A stretch of 64,000 bases of DNA from positions 124,001 to 188,000 of the forward strand of contig NZ_JABMKW010000016.1 of NCBI RefSeq assembly GCF_013204795.1, read 5' to 3'. Every line of letters starts with the position of its first letter. Position 1 is the stretch's first letter. Below, piece by piece: positions 53,417 through 63,076 of this stretch. The stretch comes from Pedobacter panaciterrae (GTDB taxonomy: Bacteria; Bacteroidota; Bacteroidia; Sphingobacteriales; Sphingobacteriaceae). Position numbers and translations under genes: made by a program. The notes under the pieces were generated by a model that ran no database searches, was not told the DNA's origin, and saw only the letters and a program-made list of their open reading frames with translations.

Positions 53417-55789
53417 TTATTCGTATTTAAGTGCATTAATTGGATTTGATTTAGCTGTTCGATAAGCCTTATAGCTTACAGTAAGCAAGGTTATTGATAT
53501 GGTACCAAGGGCAGCCAATGCAATTATCCACCATGAGATTGTGGTATGAAATTCAAAATTATCCAGCCATTTAAGCATCACATAGTAAGCTATAGGTGCC
53601 GCTAATACGGTTGCAACAAGAATCATCTTCACAAACGACAGCGATAATAGCTGCATTAAGCTTACTACCGAAGCACCCAAAACTTTTCTTATTCCAAACT
53701 CTTTGGTACGCTGCTCGGCACTATAAGATAATAAGCCGAACAACCCTAAACAAGATATAAAAATAGCCAAACCTCCAAACAGATTAGATAACAATCCCAG
53801 AGTTTTTTCCTTAGTAAGTTTTTCAGCATATATAGAATTCATAAACTTGATCTCTACAGGATATGCCGGGTTTATTTCTTTAGTGATGCTTGTAATTGTC
53901 TCTATGTTTTGTTGCAGGTTATTGTTCTCATTTAAGCGCATGGTAATTGCCCCTGTACCACCTTTATTAAAATAAACGATCATCGGATTATTTGATTGGT
54001 ATGGCGAGTCCCATACATAATCATCAAAAACGCCAATGATGGTGCAGTTGCTATCAAACATTTTAACAATTTCGCCAACTGGTTTTTTTAATCCCATTAC
54101 TTTAACCGCAGAGGCACTAACCAAAATCGCGGAAGAATCAGAAGCGTATTTCTTATTAAAATCGCGACCACTGATCAGTTTAATTCCATTAGTACTAATA
54201 TAATCGTAAGTAGTTCCAACTCTGTTAAACAACACTTTATTTTCGGGATTTGGCATCCCCCGCCATTCTATTCCGGTAAAATTAGACCCGTGATGTGATA
54301 AGTTAACCGATGACTGATACATGTTTGTAACGGCACCAGATTTTAACAATCTTGTTTTAAGTAACTCAAATTTCTCATTCAATTGCCCATCTTGCGGCAT
54401 TTCAACCAGTGCATTTACATCAAACCCAACTGGCTTATTTTTTATGAACTGAATCTGCTTATAAATAACCAGCGTTGAGATGATCAGGATAATTGTGAAA
54501 CAAAACTGTCCAATTACCAACAACTTTCTTAAGCTTAGCGAAAAGAAGCTTCTGCCCTCTACATTTCTTTTGAGCGATTGTGTAGGGTTAAAAGACGACA
54601 AATAAAATGCAGGATAACTACCGGCAATTAGCCCGGTAAGTAAAATAACAGACAAAAGCCCTAACCAGATGTAAGAATTAAAATAAGGGATGCTCATTTT
54701 AATATTCAGCAGGTTATTGAATATTGGCATAAATGCTTCTATTAATGCAATAGCAATGATTACACTAATTAATGTAAGCACCATTGATTCGGCCAGAAAC
54801 TGCATAATTAAGGATCTCCTGTTTGCCCCTATCGTTTTCTTTATACCAACTTCTTTTGCACGTTTTTCGGACTTTGCCGTTGCCATGTTCATGAAGTTAA
54901 TACAGGCAATTAAGAGTATACCTATAGCCAAAGCTGTAAAAAGCCAGATCTGTTCAATGTCTCCGCCTACACTTTTACCCTCTTCAAACTTTCCGTACAG
55001 GTGCATTTTACTTAACGGGAAAAGGAAGTTGGGTTGAGAAACCTCTCTGTTGTTTCTTTTAATGGCCTCATAAATTTTCTTATTAACCAAATCAAGATTT
55101 GCATCTGGCCTTAGGGTAACCAATGTTACAAAGCTGAAATTGCTCCAGTTTAAATCTCTGGCGCCCTCATCTAGTATTTCGTACAGAGACCAGGGCATTA
55201 AATAATCAAATCTATTTGAGCTGTTCTCTGGAAGATCTTTTATAACTGCTGTAACGGTCAAATTCTCTTTCTCCTGATATTTGACCGTTTTATTTAATAC
55301 GTCAGTTGATCCGAATAAAGTTTTAGCCGTGCTTTCTGTAAGTATTACTGATCTGGGGTCTTTTAAAGCTGTCTTAGGATCACCATGGATGAACTTATAA
55401 TCATACATCTTTAAAATGTCTGGTTCGGCAAATTTAGACTTCTTTTTAAAGCCGTTAATTCCATTTGCAATTAATCCGGTGTTACCATAGTCCATCCGGC
55501 TTATGTATTTTACCTCAGGAATTTCCCGTTTAATTACCGGAGCAAATGCAGTTGTCGACCCATTAAAGGTGACAAAGATCTTTCCTTTGTCATCAAGAAC
55601 GTTAGTCATCACTACATGTACATTTTCGGAATCTTTTGACTGTTTATCAAAGTTCAGCTCATACATTACATATAGCAACAGCATTAAACATGCTGCAAGG
55701 CCAATGGCTAAGCCCACAACATTTATTATGGAAGACACTTTGTTCTTCCAAATGCTTCGCAATATGATTTTAAAATTCAGTTTGAACAT
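53417..55789 (-). CDS. FtsX/MacB-like ABC transporter permease (array member 3)
   Basis: Started at the ATG at 55789 (790 residues), where MFKLNFKIILRSIWKNK matches the paralogues; a longer frame adds 20 unrelated residues. It has the two-domain layout (anchor NVVGLAIGLAACLMLLLYV; FtsX motifs KRAKEVGIKKTIGANRRSLI and QRTKEFGIRKVLGASVVSLM; end NPINALKYE). It is the first gene after the sigma-54-type promoter and palindromes at 55813-55926, so it heads the downstream transcription unit, members 3, 2, the ATPase and 1. Confidence 0.9.
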   Translation of the reverse strand: MFKLNFKIILRSIWKNKVSSIINVVGLAIGLAACLMLLLYVMYELNFDKQSKDSENVHVVMTNVLDDKGKIFVTFNGSTTAFAPVIKREIPEVKYISRMDYGNTGLIANGINGFKKKSKFAEPDILKMYDYKFIHGDPKTALKDPRSVILTESTAKTLFGSTDVLNKTVKYQEKENLTVTAVIKDLPENSSNRFDYLMPWSLYEILDEGARDLNWSNFSFVTLVTLRPDANLDLVNKKIYEAIKRNNREVSQPNFLFPLSKMHLYGKFEEGKSVGGDIEQIWLFTALAIGILLIACINFMNMATAKSEKRAKEVGIKKTIGANRRSLIMQFLAESMVLTLISVIIAIALIEAFMPIFNNLLNIKMSIPYFNSYIWLGLLSVILLTGLIAGSYPAFYLSSFNPTQSLKRNVEGRSFFSLSLRKLLVIGQFCFTIILIISTLVIYKQIQFIKNKPVGFDVNALVEMPQDGQLNEKFELLKTRLLKSGAVTNMYQSSVNLSHHGSNFTGIEWRGMPNPENKVLFNRVGTTYDYISTNGIKLISGRDFNKKYASDSSAILVSASAVKVMGLKKPVGEIVKMFDSNCTIIGVFDDYVWDSPYQSNNPMIVYFNKGGTGAITMRLNENNNLQQNIETITSITKEINPAYPVEIKFMNSIYAEKLTKEKTLGLLSNLFGGLAIFISCLGLFGLLSYSAEQRTKEFGIRKVLGASVVSLMQLLSLSFVKMILVATVLAAPIAYYVMLKWLDNFEFHTTISWWIIALAALGTISITLLTVSYKAYRTAKSNPINALKYE

Positions 55790-55812
55790 TTCGTCATGAT
55801 TTCCTTTCTGGT

Positions 55813-55828
55813 TGCTAATCGTATGCCA
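55813..55828 (-). promoter_or_regulatory. sigma-54-type promoter upstream of permease member 3
   Basis: On the minus strand TGGCATACGATTAGCA keeps the GG (-24) and GC (-12) of the sigma-54 consensus TGGCAC-N5-TTGCW at the exact spacing, with mismatches at two positions. It lies 24 bases before the ATG at 55789. Confidence 0.55.
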
Positions 55829-55891
55829 AATTAAAAAAACCTCACACAAGCCTTATAATCAATAAATTAACATCTAAAAATAAGCACCACA

Positions 55892-55926
55892 TGTTCATTA
55901 TCGAACAGGCTTCGTACAATAACGAA
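55892..55926 (-). promoter_or_regulatory. two tandem palindromes, candidate enhancer-protein sites
   Basis: TGTTCATTATCGAACA (55892-55907) and TTCGTACAATAACGAA (55911-55926) are perfect 5-bp-arm dyads with 6-base centres, 19 bases apart centre to centre. They share the pattern TGTTCGWTAWTG on the minus strand. They lie about 64-113 bases upstream of the -24/-12 element, the usual place for an NtrC-type activator. Confidence 0.5.
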
Positions 55927-55936
55927 CAATATTCAA

Positions 55937-58300
55937 TTATTCATATTTCAAGGCATCTACGGGATTAGATTTAGCTACCTTAACGGATTGTATGCTCACT
56001 GTTAAAATTGCAATCAGAAATGATAGTCCAACGGCAATAGCAAATGGCAATACAGATATGGCCACTCTAAAACTATAAGCAGACAACCAGTGACTTATAA
56101 TGATATAGGCAAGTGGAAAAGCTATGAGATTTGCAATAGCAACCAGCTTGATAAAGTCCTTATTTAATAGCGTAAGGATGTTTGCTGTACTGGCGCCTAA
56201 AACCTTACGAATGCTGATTTCTTTTTTACGCTGTTCGGCCATAAATAAGGCAAGACCTAATAAACCCAGGCAAGAAATAAATACTGCAAAGCCACCAAAC
56301 CAGTTAGATAGGGTTCCTAGCAATTTCTCGTTTTGAAGTTTTGATTCGAAATCATCGTTAACAAATCTGTGGTCTACCGGAAAATCAGGGTTAAACTTCT
56401 TAATGATATTGTCTATAGTACTAACTGAAGAACTCAGATTCTGATCCGGATTTAGCCTTGCGATGATGTAATTATAATTGCTTGTTGGGTTATACATCAC
56501 TAGTGGATTAACTTTTTGATAAGGAGATTCCATTACAAAATCTTTCATTACACCAACAATTGTTACCGGCGTATCATCCCATTTTATTATCGTGCCAACA
56601 GGTTGTTTTAGTCCCATTATTTTTACTGCGGTTTCGTTAACCAGAACATTTACAGTATCTACAAAGCGAGACGAAAATTCTCTGCCGGCAATAATTTTGG
56701 CACCGGTTGTTTCAGTAAAATCATAGCCCGTCCCTCTGTAATTAAATAAGATCAGTTCTTTTGGATTTTTACCTGGCCAGCTAAAATCAAAAGTTGCATC
56801 TCCAAACTGATTTAAACTATGACTAAAATAGGTAACTGAGGTTGCAGCACCTGATTTTAAAAGCTGATCTTTTACAAGATCCAGTTTTTCTTTTCCTTTT
56901 AGATTGCCTTGAACCGGTATTTCTATAAGGCCATTTCTATCGTAACCTATTGGCTTGTTCTTAATGAAATTTAACTGCTGATATATTACTCCGGTACAAA
57001 CAATTAAGCATGCTGCAAATACAAACTGAAACACAACCAACACTCTTCTTACCGAAAGTGATGAGCCGCCAATGGCTGCAAAGCCCTTTAATACTTTTAC
57101 AGGTTCAAATGAAGAAAGATAGAAGGCGGGGTAACTTCCGGCAATAAAACCGGTAATTATGGTTAAACCTAGCAGCGTACTCCAAAACTTCCAGTCTTGA
57201 TAATTAATAACCAGTTGAATATTTAGAAGGTTATTAAAATATGGCAAGCTTATCTCTATCAAAGTAAAAGCAACCAGCATTCCTATAAGGGAAAGCACCA
57301 TAGATTCCATAAGGAACTGCCCAATAAGTGATTTTCTTGAAGATCCAATAGCCTTACGTACACCAACTTCTCTTGATCTTTTCTCGGACCTTGCCGTAGA
57401 CAGATTCATAAAATTAACACAGGCGATCAGAAGAATGCAAAAAGCCAGAACAATAAAAATTCTGATCTGATCTATTTTGCCACCGGTTGATTTTCCGTTT
57501 TCAAACTTATCATACAAATGCCATTTAGATAATGGATGCATTAATCCCTCATTTTCAGAATTCTTCCAGTTGCGTTTATAAATGCCTTTTATCTGACCAC
57601 TAACATTATCCAGGTATTTATTATCCTTCAATTGCATTAAAGTAAGAAACGCATTGCTTCCCCATGTGGCATTTTTCACCCAGATATTTAATTTCTCATT
57701 CAATGACCAGGGCATCAGATAGTCAAACTGAATAGTTGAATTTTTAGGAACGTCTTCAATTACCGCTTCAACTTTTAATGGCTCACTGTTTTGAAATTTT
57801 ACGGTCTTATTAATCGGGTCTTCATCACCAAATAAATTTCTTGCCATTGTTTGGGTCAGTATAACTGAATTTGTCTCCTGCAACACTTTCATTGGATTGC
57901 CTTTGATAAACTTATAATCCAGTATTTTAAGAAATGAGGGATCTGCAAAAATAGCAGCCTTTTTAAAGTTGTTTTGCTTATAGCTTAATAATTCATTAGT
58001 GGGGGTTGAAGAATGTGATGCGTAAGCTACGCCTTGAATTTTCTCGCTAATTTCCTTTGCCATTGGTGCCGGGGTAACACCGTAACTAACTATATCAGTA
58101 CTGCTTACCGAATTAAGATACACTACATATGTTTTATCATAGTTCTTAAACTGCTTGTCGTAGCTCCATTCATACGCAACATACAGTAGCAGCACCATGC
58201 AACTGGCTAAACCAATTGCTAACCCGCCCACGTTAATTAATGTATACCCCTTGTTTTTCCAAAGGTTACGTAGTGCTATTTTTAAGTTTAATCTGAACAT
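55937..58300 (-). CDS. FtsX/MacB-like ABC transporter permease (array member 4)
   Basis: A 787-residue permease forming a close subgroup with members 5 and 6: the shared N-terminus LKIALRNLWKNKGYTLINVG, anchor GLASCMVLLLYVAYEW, and FtsX motifs KRSREVGVRKAIGSSRKSLI and QRKKEISIRKVLGASTANIL. The end is NPVDALKYE. The close likeness and 18-base gap to member 5 point to recent tandem duplication. It is the last gene of the upstream half of the array; a 147-base gap with regulatory signals follows. Confidence 0.9.
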   Translation of the reverse strand: MFRLNLKIALRNLWKNKGYTLINVGGLAIGLASCMVLLLYVAYEWSYDKQFKNYDKTYVVYLNSVSSTDIVSYGVTPAPMAKEISEKIQGVAYASHSSTPTNELLSYKQNNFKKAAIFADPSFLKILDYKFIKGNPMKVLQETNSVILTQTMARNLFGDEDPINKTVKFQNSEPLKVEAVIEDVPKNSTIQFDYLMPWSLNEKLNIWVKNATWGSNAFLTLMQLKDNKYLDNVSGQIKGIYKRNWKNSENEGLMHPLSKWHLYDKFENGKSTGGKIDQIRIFIVLAFCILLIACVNFMNLSTARSEKRSREVGVRKAIGSSRKSLIGQFLMESMVLSLIGMLVAFTLIEISLPYFNNLLNIQLVINYQDWKFWSTLLGLTIITGFIAGSYPAFYLSSFEPVKVLKGFAAIGGSSLSVRRVLVVFQFVFAACLIVCTGVIYQQLNFIKNKPIGYDRNGLIEIPVQGNLKGKEKLDLVKDQLLKSGAATSVTYFSHSLNQFGDATFDFSWPGKNPKELILFNYRGTGYDFTETTGAKIIAGREFSSRFVDTVNVLVNETAVKIMGLKQPVGTIIKWDDTPVTIVGVMKDFVMESPYQKVNPLVMYNPTSNYNYIIARLNPDQNLSSSVSTIDNIIKKFNPDFPVDHRFVNDDFESKLQNEKLLGTLSNWFGGFAVFISCLGLLGLALFMAEQRKKEISIRKVLGASTANILTLLNKDFIKLVAIANLIAFPLAYIIISHWLSAYSFRVAISVLPFAIAVGLSFLIAILTVSIQSVKVAKSNPVDALKYE

Positions 58301-58318
58301 GACTTTAGCAGTTAAAAG

Positions 58319-60679
58319 TTATTCGTATTTCAAAGCATCAATAGGATTGGATTTAGCCACCTTAACGGATTGTACACTTACAGTTAGAATAGCTATAATA
58401 AGCGATAGCACCGCTGCTATTGCAAAAGGTAAAGCCGAAATACTCACTCTAAATTCATAAGCAGACAACCACTTGTTAATGACAATATAAGCAAGTGGAA
58501 AAGCAATGAGGTTAGCAATACTTACCAGTTTAACAAAGTCTTTATTTAGCAACGTTAAAATATTTGCAGTACTTGCACCCAGAACTTTACGGATGCTGAT
58601 TTCTTTTTTGCGTTGTTCGGCAATGAATAATGCTAAACCTAATAAACCCAAACAAGAGATAAATATGGCAAAACCGCCAAACCAATTGGACAAAGTACCA
58701 AGGAGTTTTTCATTTTGAAACTTATATTCATAAGTATCAGCTACAAACCTCCTGTCTATAGGAAAATCAGGATTTAAAGCTTTAACAATTTCATCAATCC
58801 TATCAACGGAGGCACTTAAATTTTGTGAAGGATTTAATCTGATGATAATGTTACTAAACTCTTCAGCTCTATTGTAAATGATCATTGGCTTAGATGTTTG
58901 ATAAGGCGATTCGGTCACAACATTTTTCATCACCCCAATAATGGTAACTTTAGCTCCCTCAAAATCGATCTTTGCCCCTATTGGTTGTTTTAATCCCATT
59001 ACTTTTATTGCTGCCTCATTAACGATCACATTTAGTGAATCTGCCTTTCTTAAGAATTCCCTGCCGCTGACCATCTGTGCTCCAAGCGTTTTAGTAAAAT
59101 CATAACCAGCACTGCGATAATTGAACAGCACCTTATCATTTACATTTTTGCCAGGCCACCCAACACTGAATGTATTATTTCCCTCATCACCTAATGGCGT
59201 GCTGAAATAGGTTATGCTTGTGGCCGCACCAGATTTTACCAACTGATCTTTCAGAAGATCCAGTTTCTCGCTGTTAACGAAATTGCCCTGTGCGGGCATC
59301 TCTATTAATCCACCATTATTATAACCAATTGGTTTATTTTTAATGTAGTTTAACTGCTGATAGATCACTGCAGTACATATGATTAAACAGGTTGCAAAGC
59401 TGAACTGAAAAACGACCAATATTTTACGAACAGAAAGTGAAGAGCTTCCAATATTACTAGCTCCTTTTAACACCTTAACCGGCTCAAAAGAGGACAGATA
59501 AAAGGCCGGATAGCTTCCGGCAATAAAACCTGTTGTTAAAGTTAAGCTGAGTAACGCTACCCAAAACTTCCAGTCGTGATAATTTATAGCTAGTTGAATA
59601 TTTAAAAGTCCATTAAAATAGGGCAAACTGACCTCTATTAAAACAAAGGAGATAACCATACCCATTATTGCAAGCAACATAGACTCCGTCATAAACTGGC
59701 CAATGAGCGATTTCCTGGACGAACCTATTGCTTTGCGTACGCCAACTTCTTTCCCTCTTTTCTCTGATCTGGCGGTAGAAAGATTCATAAAATTGACGCA
59801 TGCAATTAAAAGAATGCAGAATGCAAGAATAAAAAAGATTTTGATCTGATCAATTTTGCCACCTACCGATTTTCCGTTGTCAAAATCACTATATAAATGC
59901 CATTTTGCTAATGGATGAAGCAGTGCCTCACCCATAGCGTCCTTTGAATTCCGGGAATAAATCCCCTTCATTAGCCCATTCGCTTTTTCGAAAAAACTGT
60001 TGTCTTGTAATTGTACCAGTGTTAAACAGAAATTGCCGCCCCAACCTGCATTTTTCACCCATGGGTTTTGATCGGCATACAGCGCCCATGGCATTAAAAA
60101 ATCGAATCTGATGCTATTATTTGCTGGAATATCTTCAATAACAGCTTCTACTTTTAGTATGTATTTGTTGTTAAATTTTACGCTTCTATTAATTGGATCT
60201 TCGTCGCCAAATAGATTCTTTGCCATAGTTTCTGTAAGGACCACCGAATTGACCTCTCTTAACACCTTATCAGGATTCCCCTTTATAAATTTATAATCTA
60301 ATATTTTTAGGAAAGAAGGCTCACTGTAAACTGCACTTTTTTTGAACTTCTTTTCCCCATTACTAATTAATTGATCATTAGGATATGTAGAATGCGAAGC
60401 ATAAGCAACTCCAGGTATTTTTTCTTTCACCTCATTGGCCATAAGACCTGGTGTCCACGCCCAGCTAAATACCTGCGTATTTGCTTTGGAATTATTATAT
60501 ACCACATAGGTTTTATCATAGTTCTTAAACTGCTTGTCGTAACTCCACTCGTAAGCAATGTAAATCAGCAATACCATACAACTTGCCAAACCAATTGCCA
60601 GGCCACCCACATTAATCAATGTGTAAACTTTGTTTTTCCAAAGGTTTCTTAATGCGATTTTGAGATTGAGTTTAAACAT
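58319..60679 (-). CDS. FtsX/MacB-like ABC transporter permease (array member 5)
   Basis: A 786-residue permease, nearly collinear with members 4 and 6. It shares SKANTQVFSWAWTPGLMANE-like variation in the first periplasmic domain but has invariant motor-coupling regions (GKEVGVRKAIGSSRKSLI, QRKKEISIRKVLGASTANIL). It ends NPIDALKYE. Divergence among members 4-6 lies mainly in the two periplasmic domains, as expected if they bind different substrates. Gaps to its neighbours are 18 and 16 bases. Confidence 0.9.
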   Translation of the reverse strand: MFKLNLKIALRNLWKNKVYTLINVGGLAIGLASCMVLLIYIAYEWSYDKQFKNYDKTYVVYNNSKANTQVFSWAWTPGLMANEVKEKIPGVAYASHSTYPNDQLISNGEKKFKKSAVYSEPSFLKILDYKFIKGNPDKVLREVNSVVLTETMAKNLFGDEDPINRSVKFNNKYILKVEAVIEDIPANNSIRFDFLMPWALYADQNPWVKNAGWGGNFCLTLVQLQDNSFFEKANGLMKGIYSRNSKDAMGEALLHPLAKWHLYSDFDNGKSVGGKIDQIKIFFILAFCILLIACVNFMNLSTARSEKRGKEVGVRKAIGSSRKSLIGQFMTESMLLAIMGMVISFVLIEVSLPYFNGLLNIQLAINYHDWKFWVALLSLTLTTGFIAGSYPAFYLSSFEPVKVLKGASNIGSSSLSVRKILVVFQFSFATCLIICTAVIYQQLNYIKNKPIGYNNGGLIEMPAQGNFVNSEKLDLLKDQLVKSGAATSITYFSTPLGDEGNNTFSVGWPGKNVNDKVLFNYRSAGYDFTKTLGAQMVSGREFLRKADSLNVIVNEAAIKVMGLKQPIGAKIDFEGAKVTIIGVMKNVVTESPYQTSKPMIIYNRAEEFSNIIIRLNPSQNLSASVDRIDEIVKALNPDFPIDRRFVADTYEYKFQNEKLLGTLSNWFGGFAIFISCLGLLGLALFIAEQRKKEISIRKVLGASTANILTLLNKDFVKLVSIANLIAFPLAYIVINKWLSAYEFRVSISALPFAIAAVLSLIIAILTVSVQSVKVAKSNPIDALKYE

Positions 60680-60695
60680 TTTGATCGAGTTTAGG

Positions 60696-63059
60696 TTATT
60701 CGTACTTCAAGGCATCAATTGGGTTTGCTTTTGCCACTTTTACCGACTGTGCACTTACAGTTAGAACGGCTATAATAAGTGATAGAATTGCTGCTATTGC
60801 AAAAGGTAAAGGGGAAATAGACACTTTAAATTCATATCCAGACAGCCACTTATTAATAATGATATAGGCTAGCGGAAACGCAATTACATTGGCTATGGCC
60901 ACCAACTTTATAAAATCTTTATTTAAGAGTGTAAGAATATTAAGATTACTGGCACCTAAAACTTTACGGATGCTGATTTCTTTTTTACGCTGTTCTGCCA
61001 TATAAAGAGCCAACCCTAATAAGCCCAGGCAAGAAATAAACACGGCAAAACCACCAAACCAATTGGATAAAGTGCCTAGTAATTTCTCATTGGCAAACTT
61101 ACCTTCAAAAGAATCATCTACAAATGTTCTGTCTACAGGGTATTCAGGGTTAAGTTTCTTTACGATATTATCTATAGTGGCCACCGAGGTACTAACATTT
61201 TGATCCGGATTTAAACGCACTATAATATATCTTGCCGGATTATCATTCATGGCAATCAAAACAGGGTTTGCCTTTTGATATGGAGATTCCATCACATAAT
61301 CCTTAAGCACTCCAATAATAGTTATGTCAGTATTTCCCCATTTTATCTTACTGCCAACAGGCTTAGTCATCCCCATAATTTTAGCAAGAGCCTCATTAAT
61401 CAAAACATTTGTTGAGTCGGCAAACTGAGGGCTAAAATCTCGGCCATCAACCAGCTCCATACCTGTTGTTTTAACCAGGTCATAGTTTGTAAACCTAAAA
61501 TTTATCAGGATCTTATCATTTAGATTTTTACCTGGCCACCTTACATCATATCCATTATTGCCACCAGCTGTTAGCCTTTGCGAGAAACTAGTTACTGATG
61601 TTACGGCACCCGATTTCAGCAATTGGTCTTTAAGTATTTCTCTTTTAGCCGGAGTTTTCAAATTCCCCTGTATAGGAATTTCTATCAGGTTATTTTTATT
61701 GTATCCAATTGGCTTATTTTTAATGTAATTCAATTGTTGATAGATAACGATGGTGCAAACAATTAAACAGGCTGCAAATACAAACTGGAAAACCACCAAT
61801 CCCTTGCGAACAGACAATGAAGAACTTCCTGATAAGGTAAATCCCTTAAGCACTTTAATTGGGGCAAAAGATGAAAGATAAAATGCTGGATAACTGCCCG
61901 ACAGCAAACCGGTTAAAACTGTTAAACCGAATAGCGTACCCCAAAATTGCCAATTGCTGTAATCAATTGACAATTGAATACCTATTATGCTGTTAAAATA
62001 AGGCAAACTAATCTCTATCAATACAAAGGCTATAAGCATACTCATTAAGGCCATAAGCATTGATTCCATCATAAATTGCCCTACCAGGGCCTTCCTGCTC
62101 GAACCAATGGCTTTACGTACCCCAACCTCTTTAGCTCTTTTCTCAGAGCGGGCAGTAGATAGATTCATAAAGTTTACACAGGCAATTAGGAGGATGCAAA
62201 AGGCAAGTAAAAAGAAGATTTTCAGCTGGTCAATTTTACCGCCAACAGGCAAGCCATTTTCAAATGTGCTATACAAATGCCATTTAGATAGTGGGTATAA
62301 AAAAAGCTCACCATTGCTGGTTTTATCATGAGATTTGATCATTCTATGAAACTGTTTATTGGCATTGTCGAAGAAAGAATTGTCTTTAAACTGAACAAAC
62401 GTTAAACAAAAATTAGTACCCCAGGATGCATCTTTTGTCCACTGATTTAGTTTTTCGTACAATGCCCATGGCATCAGAAATTCATATTGAATGCTGCTGT
62501 TCTTTGGCACATCAGCAACAACCCCTTCTACTTTTAACTCTTCACTATTATCAATCCTCAGAGTCTTATTCAAAGGATCCTCATCTCCAAAAAGATTTTT
62601 TGCAAGTGTTTCTGTAAGCACTATGGAATTAGGATTTTTCAAAAATTCTGAAGGGTTTCCTTTAAGCACCTTCAGATCGAATATCTTGGTGAAGTCTGCA
62701 TCTACAAAGACACTTCCTTTTTTAAAGCTGTTTTGTTTATAAGTGATTAACCTATCAGTTGGATAATCTAACCTTGCAATCTTTTCTATCCCAGGAACCG
62801 TTTGTTTTGCCTCGACAGCTAATACTCCGGGAGTAGCCGCAAAACTGAAAGTTTCTGTAGGCGTTTTCTGATTGTTATAAACAACATAGGTTTTGTCGAA
62901 ATCAGTGAATTGCTTATCATAGCTCCATTCATAGGCAACATACAGCAATAAGATCATACAACTGGCCAACCCAATACCCAGGCCACCAATATTTATAAGT
63001 GTAAACCCCTTATTTTTCCAAAGGTTGCGTAATGCAATTTTTAAATTCAGTTTAAACAT
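60696..63059 (-). CDS. FtsX/MacB-like ABC transporter permease (array member 6)
   Basis: A 787-residue permease of the member 4/5 subgroup. The anchor is GLGIGLASCMILLLYVAYEW, the FtsX motifs are KRAKEVGVRKAIGSSRKALV and QRKKEISIRKVLGASNLNIL, and the end is NPIDALKYE. The periplasmic domains diverge (for example YNNQKTPTETFSFAATPG). It starts 17 bases after the stop of member 7. Confidence 0.9.
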   Translation of the reverse strand: MFKLNLKIALRNLWKNKGFTLINIGGLGIGLASCMILLLYVAYEWSYDKQFTDFDKTYVVYNNQKTPTETFSFAATPGVLAVEAKQTVPGIEKIARLDYPTDRLITYKQNSFKKGSVFVDADFTKIFDLKVLKGNPSEFLKNPNSIVLTETLAKNLFGDEDPLNKTLRIDNSEELKVEGVVADVPKNSSIQYEFLMPWALYEKLNQWTKDASWGTNFCLTFVQFKDNSFFDNANKQFHRMIKSHDKTSNGELFLYPLSKWHLYSTFENGLPVGGKIDQLKIFFLLAFCILLIACVNFMNLSTARSEKRAKEVGVRKAIGSSRKALVGQFMMESMLMALMSMLIAFVLIEISLPYFNSIIGIQLSIDYSNWQFWGTLFGLTVLTGLLSGSYPAFYLSSFAPIKVLKGFTLSGSSSLSVRKGLVVFQFVFAACLIVCTIVIYQQLNYIKNKPIGYNKNNLIEIPIQGNLKTPAKREILKDQLLKSGAVTSVTSFSQRLTAGGNNGYDVRWPGKNLNDKILINFRFTNYDLVKTTGMELVDGRDFSPQFADSTNVLINEALAKIMGMTKPVGSKIKWGNTDITIIGVLKDYVMESPYQKANPVLIAMNDNPARYIIVRLNPDQNVSTSVATIDNIVKKLNPEYPVDRTFVDDSFEGKFANEKLLGTLSNWFGGFAVFISCLGLLGLALYMAEQRKKEISIRKVLGASNLNILTLLNKDFIKLVAIANVIAFPLAYIIINKWLSGYEFKVSISPLPFAIAAILSLIIAVLTVSAQSVKVAKANPIDALKYE

Positions 63060-63076
63060 TATGATTGAGTTTAAGG

